NCBI GenBank assembly: GCA_003259005.1
Contig: QLII01000001.1
Location: forward strand, 2,930,501-2,994,500
DNA from: Spirosoma telluris
Lineage (GTDB): Bacteria > Bacteroidota > Bacteroidia > Cytophagales > Spirosomataceae
Length of the DNA stretch: 64,000 nucleotides
Reading direction: 5' to 3'
Shown here: positions 59,716 through 64,000 of the stretch, one piece after another
Position numbering within the stretch: position 1 is the first letter of the stretch
How the letters are laid out: every line of letters begins with the position of its first letter
Notes under the pieces: model-generated
What the model saw: only the letters and a program-made list of their open reading frames with translations
Databases searched by the model: none
Told to the model about the DNA's origin: nothing
Made by a program: the position numbers and the translations under genes

Positions 59716-60626
59716 TGCGCTTCTTCTTCTGTTTACTGCTTACACTAAACGTCTTATCTGTATTTGCTCAATCAACAGATCGAACCGATAAGGCTCTGGA
59801 GCGAAAACTCCGTGCTGTACTTACTAATTTCCGGGGTAATTCGGGCGTATACGTGCGTAACCTTCGCACGGGCAAGACCGTTTCGATCAATGCCGACACC
59901 CTGTTCCCAACAGCGAGTATGGTTAAAATCCCCATTCAGTGCGGCCTGTTCGACAAAATCCATCAGGGTGCCATTCAATACGATCAGGAGTTAACCTATA
60001 AAGATTCGCTTCACTACGATGATGGCATTGTTGGCTCCCTGAAAGACGGCGCGAAAATTACCCTGAGTAAAGTGGTTATGCTTATGGAAACCGTCAGCGA
60101 TAATACAGGCAGTTTATGGTGTCAGGCTTTAGCGGGTGGTGGAACAGCCATAAATGCCTGGCTCGAAACGAATGGGTTTCATCAAACTCGCGTCAACTCC
60201 CGAACACCAGGCCGTGAAGCCAATCGAACCCAATATGGCTGGGGCCAAACTACGCCACGAGAAATGGCCGAGTTGTTAACATACATCCGCCAGGGGCATG
60301 CCATTAGTCCCGACGCCAGCGAAGAAATGTATAGAAATCTCGGTCGTCAGTATTGGGACAATGATGGACTATCGCAAGTTCCACCTGGGGTGAAAGTAGC
60401 CAGTAAAAATGGGGCGGTCAACCAGTCTCGGTCAGAAGTTGTATTTGTTCATGCACCCCATGGCGAATATGTATACTGCATCATGACAAAAAACCAGAAA
60501 GATGAAAGCTGGACGCGCACAAATGAAGGGTATACCCTATTACGTTCCGTAGCCGCTACAGTATGGCATCATTTTGAGCCAAAATCAACCTGGAAACCAG
60601 CTGAAGGGTATGAAAAATGGTGGTAG
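59715..60626 (+). CDS. Class A beta-lactamase-like serine hydrolase, exported
   Basis: 303 residues. A signal peptide (ending SVFAQS) is followed by TASMVKIP (active-site Ser68, Lys71) and METVSDNTGSLW (SDN 128-130), both canonical. KNG (231-233) stands where class A enzymes have KTG or KSG. The usual ExxLN omega-loop Glu is not evident; the region reads NSRTPGREANRTQYGWGQTTPREMA. Without that Glu, deacylation and so antibiotic hydrolysis may be weak, and a peptidase-like role is possible. It is coupled to the GNAT gene by an ATGA overlap. Periplasmic. Confidence 0.85.
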   Translation: MRFFFCLLLTLNVLSVFAQSTDRTDKALERKLRAVLTNFRGNSGVYVRNLRTGKTVSINADTLFPTASMVKIPIQCGLFDKIHQGAIQYDQELTYKDSLHYDDGIVGSLKDGAKITLSKVVMLMETVSDNTGSLWCQALAGGGTAINAWLETNGFHQTRVNSRTPGREANRTQYGWGQTTPREMAELLTYIRQGHAISPDASEEMYRNLGRQYWDNDGLSQVPPGVKVASKNGAVNQSRSEVVFVHAPHGEYVYCIMTKNQKDESWTRTNEGYTLLRSVAATVWHHFEPKSTWKPAEGYEKWW

Positions 60627-60656
60627 TATCTGCATGATAATGTGCACGAGAATAAG

Positions 60657-60664
60657 TAACTTTG
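60657..60664 (+). promoter_or_regulatory. TAnnTTTG -7 element for the Uma2 gene
   Basis: TAACTTTG, a perfect match to the Bacteroidota -7 consensus, lies 27 bases before the Uma2 ATG. There is no obvious -33 TTG, so the call rests on one element only. Confidence 0.45.
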
Positions 60665-60691
60665 AGACAGATAACATGACTTTACACTATC

Positions 60692-61273
60692 ATGACAGCT
60701 GCCCAACCCATTTCTAAAACCTATACGTTTGATGAATATGTCGCGATAGAACAAGCGGAAGGTATCCGATATGAATATTGGGATGGTCAGATTATCGCAA
60801 TGGCCGGAACAACTAAACGGCATAATCGTATTGTACAATCATTGTCGAGACTTCTTTATCCATTCGCACAGCGAAACGGATGTGATGTTTACGCTGAAAA
60901 CGTCCGACAGAAACTTAAAACAGGGCAACGCTATGTCTATCCCGACATTATCTACACCTGTGATCCTGCAGATCTGGAAAATGACATGGGCGTTTGGGTA
61001 AATTCGCCGAGTTTATTAATTGAAGTTGTCTCCAATTCGACGCAAAGTAAGGATTTTCACGAAAAACGACCTCACTACACAAAACTCCCTTCGCTACTCT
61101 ATTATTTACTCGTCTCTCAAACCGACTATCGAGTGGAAGTATTTGAGCGTAACGTTGACTTTTGGAAATACCAGGTCATTGAGGGCATTGAGGCCGTCGT
61201 TGACTTACCCTTACTAGCCATGAGCCTATCGTTAAAAGACATTTATGAAGGTATTACCCTTGCTGACAATTAG
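60692..61273 (+). CDS. Uma2 family endonuclease-like protein (DUF820)
   Basis: 193 residues. TFDEYVAIEQAEGIRYEYWDGQIIAMAG is the Uma2 N-terminal signature. The PD-(D/E)xK-type core is YVYPDIIYTCDP, then LLIEVVSNSTQSKDFHEKR, with Asp, Glu and Lys in the expected order. LPSLLYYLLVSQTDYRVEVF completes the fold. The family is abundant and paralogous in Bacteroidota and cyanobacteria; cellular targets are unknown. It lies convergent to the ATP synthase genes and is followed by a perfect terminator. Confidence 0.93.
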   Translation: MTAAQPISKTYTFDEYVAIEQAEGIRYEYWDGQIIAMAGTTKRHNRIVQSLSRLLYPFAQRNGCDVYAENVRQKLKTGQRYVYPDIIYTCDPADLENDMGVWVNSPSLLIEVVSNSTQSKDFHEKRPHYTKLPSLLYYLLVSQTDYRVEVFERNVDFWKYQVIEGIEAVVDLPLLAMSLSLKDIYEGITLADN

Positions 61274-61289
61274 CCTTTCATTAAGTTGA

Positions 61290-61343
61290 TTCAGTATAAA
61301 AAAAGCCGTTTGTCTCAGAACAAACGGCTTTTTTTATACTGAA
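61290..61343. terminator. Perfect 24-bp bidirectional terminator
   Basis: Arms 61290-61313 and 61320-61343 are perfect reverse complements around a 6-base loop. A seven-A run flanks AGCCGTTTGT, giving a T-run on each strand. It ends both the Uma2 gene and the atpB-atpE-atpF-atpH transcript. Confidence 0.96.
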
Positions 61344-61354
61344 ATGTGTATAGC

Positions 61355-61894
61355 TTAATTCAGGAACCGTAACCGTAAATCGTTCAATTGGCTACGGATA
61401 GAACCATCAATCTGCTGATCACCAACGCGCAGGACGTAGCCACCAATCAGTCTTTCATCTATTTTTTCTTCTAGCTCAACCAATTTGCTGCCCGTTGTTT
61501 CCATAACGATCCCCTTAAACTTCTGGCGAAGGGCTTCGGTGAGCGGAATGGTGGTGATAACCGTTGCCCGATCAACACCCTTCATCCGATCATATTGATT
61601 GATGAACTCCTGTGCTATGGCGTCCATAATAGGCTCCCGGTTCTTTTTTGCAATGATTTCGAAGAATGCCATCGTCACCGCATCAACACGACTTGCGAAA
61701 ACAGCTTTCAGAATGGCACTTTTCTTCTCAGCCCGAACAATAGGATTTTTCAGCATCAGCAACAAAGGCCGACTCTGATCCACTGTCTTCTTAAAGAACA
61801 GCATGTCTTTATACATTGTCTCGGTCAGACCTTGTTCCTTGGCCAAATCCAACAACGATTTGGCATAGCGGGCGGCTACGGTAGCGACTGCCAT
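61355..61894 (-). CDS. atpH: ATP synthase F1 subunit delta
   Basis: 179 residues. VAARYAKSLLDLAKEQGL at the N-terminus and the C-terminal VELEEKIDERLIGGYVLRVGDQQIDGSI are the family signatures. Delta links the F1 head to the peripheral stalk by binding alpha and the b subunits. It starts 7 bases after atpF and is the last gene of the transcript; the usual next genes (atpA, atpG) are missing because a terminator follows. Confidence 0.96.
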   Translation of the reverse strand: MAVATVAARYAKSLLDLAKEQGLTETMYKDMLFFKKTVDQSRPLLLMLKNPIVRAEKKSAILKAVFASRVDAVTMAFFEIIAKKNREPIMDAIAQEFINQYDRMKGVDRATVITTIPLTEALRQKFKGIVMETTGSKLVELEEKIDERLIGGYVLRVGDQQIDGSIRSQLNDLRLRFLN

Positions 61895-61901
61895 AATCGA
61901 A

Positions 61902-62396
61902 TTAGTTTAAGCGTGAGTTAGATACCAGATCGGTCACTAATTTCTCTTGTGCCGATTTATCACTGAGTTCTTTACGAAGCACTTTCTCAGCAATATCGAG
62001 CGACAGCGTAACAACCTCTTTTTTCATTTGCATGACCAAGGCCTGCCGTTCGTTTTGCATCGACTCGCGAGCCTGTTCCAGAATCCGCTTGCCTTCCGAC
62101 TCCGCTTTCTCACGCGTATCAGCCATCATTTTATCGGCGGTTTCTTTAGCACCGCGCAGAATAGCTTCCCGCTCCGAACGGGCCTGTGCCAGCAACTTTT
62201 CGTTGTCAGCTTTCAGTGCAGTCATCTCCAGGCGCGTTTTTTCGGCCAGATCAAGCGCACTTTGAATGTTATTTTCGCGTTCGTTCAGGCTTTCTGTGAT
62301 GGGTTTCCAGGCAAACGCGCGAAGAATTAGAAACAGGCCGAGGAAAACCACTACCTGCCAGAATAAAAGACCGAGGTCGGGAGTCAGTAAATCCAT
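61902..62396 (-). CDS. atpF: ATP synthase F0 subunit b
   Basis: 164 residues. One membrane helix at the start (LGLLFWQVVVFLGLFLILRAF) is followed by AWKPITESLNERENNIQ and a long coiled coil (MTALKADNEKLLAQARSERE), ending in a delta-binding region. This is the peripheral stalk. It lies 7 bases before atpH and about 180 bases after atpE, with a hairpin in between. Confidence 0.96.
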   Translation of the reverse strand: MDLLTPDLGLLFWQVVVFLGLFLILRAFAWKPITESLNERENNIQSALDLAEKTRLEMTALKADNEKLLAQARSEREAILRGAKETADKMMADTREKAESEGKRILEQARESMQNERQALVMQMKKEVVTLSLDIAEKVLRKELSDKSAQEKLVTDLVSNSRLN

Positions 62397-62449
62397 GAGT
62401 GTTAATTATGGAAAATCAATGTTAGTGATCGTGTAATCAATCTTTTGTT

Positions 62450-62495
62450 AGAAAACATTCGCCCATCGGCAACCCCAAACGGGCGAATGTTTTCT
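62450..62495 (-). terminator. 15-bp stem-loop between atpE and atpF
   Basis: Arms 62450-62464 and 62481-62495 pair perfectly (AGAAAACATTCGCCC) around a 16-base loop. Read in the transcript direction (minus) it follows the atpE stop by about 80 bases and ends in GTTTTCT, so it could partly terminate transcription or protect the 3' end of the atpE message. c-subunits are needed in several copies per complex. Confidence 0.8.
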
Positions 62496-62573
62496 GATAA
62501 ATTGGCGAGTAGTGGAGCCAGTGCCTAATGCAACCAGCCTACTCAAACTTAGTCGTCTGCTCAGTCGCGCTGC

Positions 62574-62846
<273 letters not shown>

Positions 62847-62889
62847 TTATTAGTGAAACAAAAGATTGCTAGTTAAGTCGTTAGTCGAG

Positions 62890-62946
62890 AGTCGATAGTA
62901 TTTTTAGCATTCATCGTCAGTCACTGATGACTGATAACTATCGACT
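62890..62946. repeat. Short word hairpin between atpB and atpE
   Basis: 62890-62899 (AGTCGATAGT) pairs perfectly with 62937-62946, and surrounding words (GTTAGTC, GACTGAC, GATGACTGAT) extend it loosely. It fills the gap between the atpB stop and atpE start and shares vocabulary with the AGTCATT elements at 4.6 and 30.3 kb. Confidence 0.7.
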
Positions 62947-62957
62947 GACAACTATAC

Positions 62958-64000
62958 TTAGTGCGCTTCCACGCCTTCATAACCGATACCGTGGTCAGCT
63001 TCATGATGCTCTTCTACCGCGCTGCCAATGTACATAGCCGTCAACAGCGTGAAGATGAACGCCTGTAGAAACGCCACCAGTAATTCGATCAAATTTAGAA
63101 ACAGGGTAAAAAACAGAACAACTGGGCTAATGGCAATACTAGTACCCATACCGCCCATGTGATTGGCCATAAAAATCAGGCCTAACAGACTCAGAATGAT
63201 AATGTGTCCAGCTGTGATATTAGCAAATAACCGGATCATGAGCGATAAGGGCTTCATGAACACACCCACTATCTCAACCGGAATCATAATGGGAAGCAAT
63301 GCAACAGGAACACCCGTTGGCTTCAGAATGTGCAGCCAGTAATGTTTGTTTCCACTGAAAGTAACAATCAGGAACGTAATGACAGACAGCACCAGCGTAA
63401 CCGCAATATTACCGGTCAGGTTAGCCGCACCTGGCAGCAAACCCAGCAGGTTATTGATCAGGATAAAGAAGAATAGCGTCAGCAGATAAGGCAGAAACTT
63501 GGTGTACTTAGGCCCAATGCTTGGCTTGGCAATTTCATCACGCACAAACAGGATGATGGGTTCCAGAAACGACTGAATTCCTTTGGGAGCTTTGCCCTTG
63601 TTCTTGGCGTAGCCACTGCTAACGGCCGAAAACACCAGTATCATAATAACGGCGCTTAACAATAACGACGCTACATTTTTGGTGATTGAGAAGTTGTAGA
63701 ATTTAGCTTCATGATCAACTTTCCCGGCTGCATCAACACGGTGAATTTTACCGTGTTCGTTCTTATAGCCATTGTACTCGTGTCCGTGAGCTAACTGTGA
63801 TGAGGAGAAAACTTCCAGGCCCCGGTCTTTCGAGTACAGAATTACGGGTAATGGTAATGTAAGGCCGTGAGCAAACTCCCAACCATGATCGTCTTTAATG
63901 TGGTGCATAATCATTTCACCCACATTAAATTTCCCTTTAGGAGCGGCTGCTTCGCCTTCATGCTGAGCATGAGCTTCACCCTCCTGATTATGCTCCTGCG
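62958..64000 (-). CDS. atpB: ATP synthase F0 subunit a (5'-partial)
   Basis: The frame is open to the window edge, so the start lies outside. Five to six membrane helices are visible. LMIRLFANITAGHIII carries the essential Arg of the proton path, and FLQAFIFTLLTAMYIGSAV is the final helix. The N-terminal part is long, His/Glu-rich (QEHNQEGEAHAQHEGEA), then KFNVGEMIMHHI, as in Bacteroidota a-subunits. It forms the proton half-channels next to the c-ring. First of four genes here in the order a, c, b, delta. Confidence 0.95.
   Translation of the reverse strand, partial: QEHNQEGEAHAQHEGEAAAPKGKFNVGEMIMHHIKDDHGWEFAHGLTLPLPVILYSKDRGLEVFSSSQLAHGHEYNGYKNEHGKIHRVDAAGKVDHEAKFYNFSITKNVASLLLSAVIMILVFSAVSSGYAKNKGKAPKGIQSFLEPIILFVRDEIAKPSIGPKYTKFLPYLLTLFFFILINNLLGLLPGAANLTGNIAVTLVLSVITFLIVTFSGNKHYWLHILKPTGVPVALLPIMIPVEIVGVFMKPLSLMIRLFANITAGHIIILSLLGLIFMANHMGGMGTSIAISPVVLFFTLFLNLIELLVAFLQAFIFTLLTAMYIGSAVEEHHEADHGIGYEGVEAH

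Noticed and set aside
60692..61273. Uma2 gene as mobile-element nuclease
   Set aside because: It has normal context, its own terminator and no flanking repeats; Uma2 genes are commonly scattered as single paralogues.

Overview
The window looks like chromosome of a Bacteroidota member, most likely a Spirosoma-like organism of the Cytophagales. This is inferred from protein families and style. Examples are an M61 peptidase with PDZ domain, DUF5958, DUF5990, DUF6786 and DUF418 proteins, an MG2/TonB-plug protein, CHASE3 and multi-REC hybrid kinases, and promoters of the TAnnTTTG type. Many genes also lack a clear Shine-Dalgarno site. I see no rRNA, tRNA, CRISPR array, insertion sequence or phage module.

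Layout. 1-11.6 kb: an unusual operon pairing a tubulin-like GTPase with a very large actin/Hsp70-like ATPase. It is followed by a membrane coiled-coil protein, a retropepsin-like lipoprotein, an FkbM methyltransferase and a WG-repeat membrane protein, with three exported proteins on the facing strand. 11.7-18.3 kb: a large hybrid histidine kinase, a zinc metallopeptidase, an old yellow enzyme and small proteins. 18.4-25.6 kb: a signalling block on the minus strand (two kinases, a lone receiver, CheR, CheB) without CheA, CheW or a chemoreceptor. 26-36 kb: an AlkZ-like protein, DUF5958, a bicupin, a Bcr/CflA exporter, a SWIM-SNF2 ATPase, a YezG-like protein and two exported proteins. 36-42 kb: an M61 peptidase and three DEAD-box-type helicases whose motif II reads DEAD, DEVD and DEFD. 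42-51.4 kb: membrane proteins, the cell-elongation pair PBP2-RodA, an SMP-30 lactonase, a DUF5990 protein and a Tat-exported Gfo/Idh/MocA oxidoreductase. 51.5-57.9 kb: MarR with an MFS exporter, the MG2/TonB-plug protein, an SDR, and a MerR regulator facing a CC-motif protein across a MerR-type operator-promoter. 57.9-64 kb: DUF6786, GNAT plus a beta-lactamase-like hydrolase, Uma2, and atpH-atpF-atpE-atpB, with atpB running off the window.

Two window-wide patterns matter. First, about twenty genes are broken by single-base frameshifts, about 30 events in all. Almost all are explained by loss of one base from a short homopolymer, usually G or C. They hit indispensable genes such as PBP2 (four breaks), so I read them as sequencing or assembly error. 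Broken genes are therefore annotated as one repaired CDS spanning all fragments. Second, at least a dozen intergenic gaps hold long hairpins whose arms are built from short words repeating every 7 or 9 bases, with a different word at each site. They sit between convergent genes and also inside operons (tubulin/actin-like, kinase/receiver, PBP2/RodA, atpB/atpE). Ordinary GC-rich terminators are also present.

The best candidate for an undescribed system is the tubulin-like plus actin-like operon with its membrane and protease partners.
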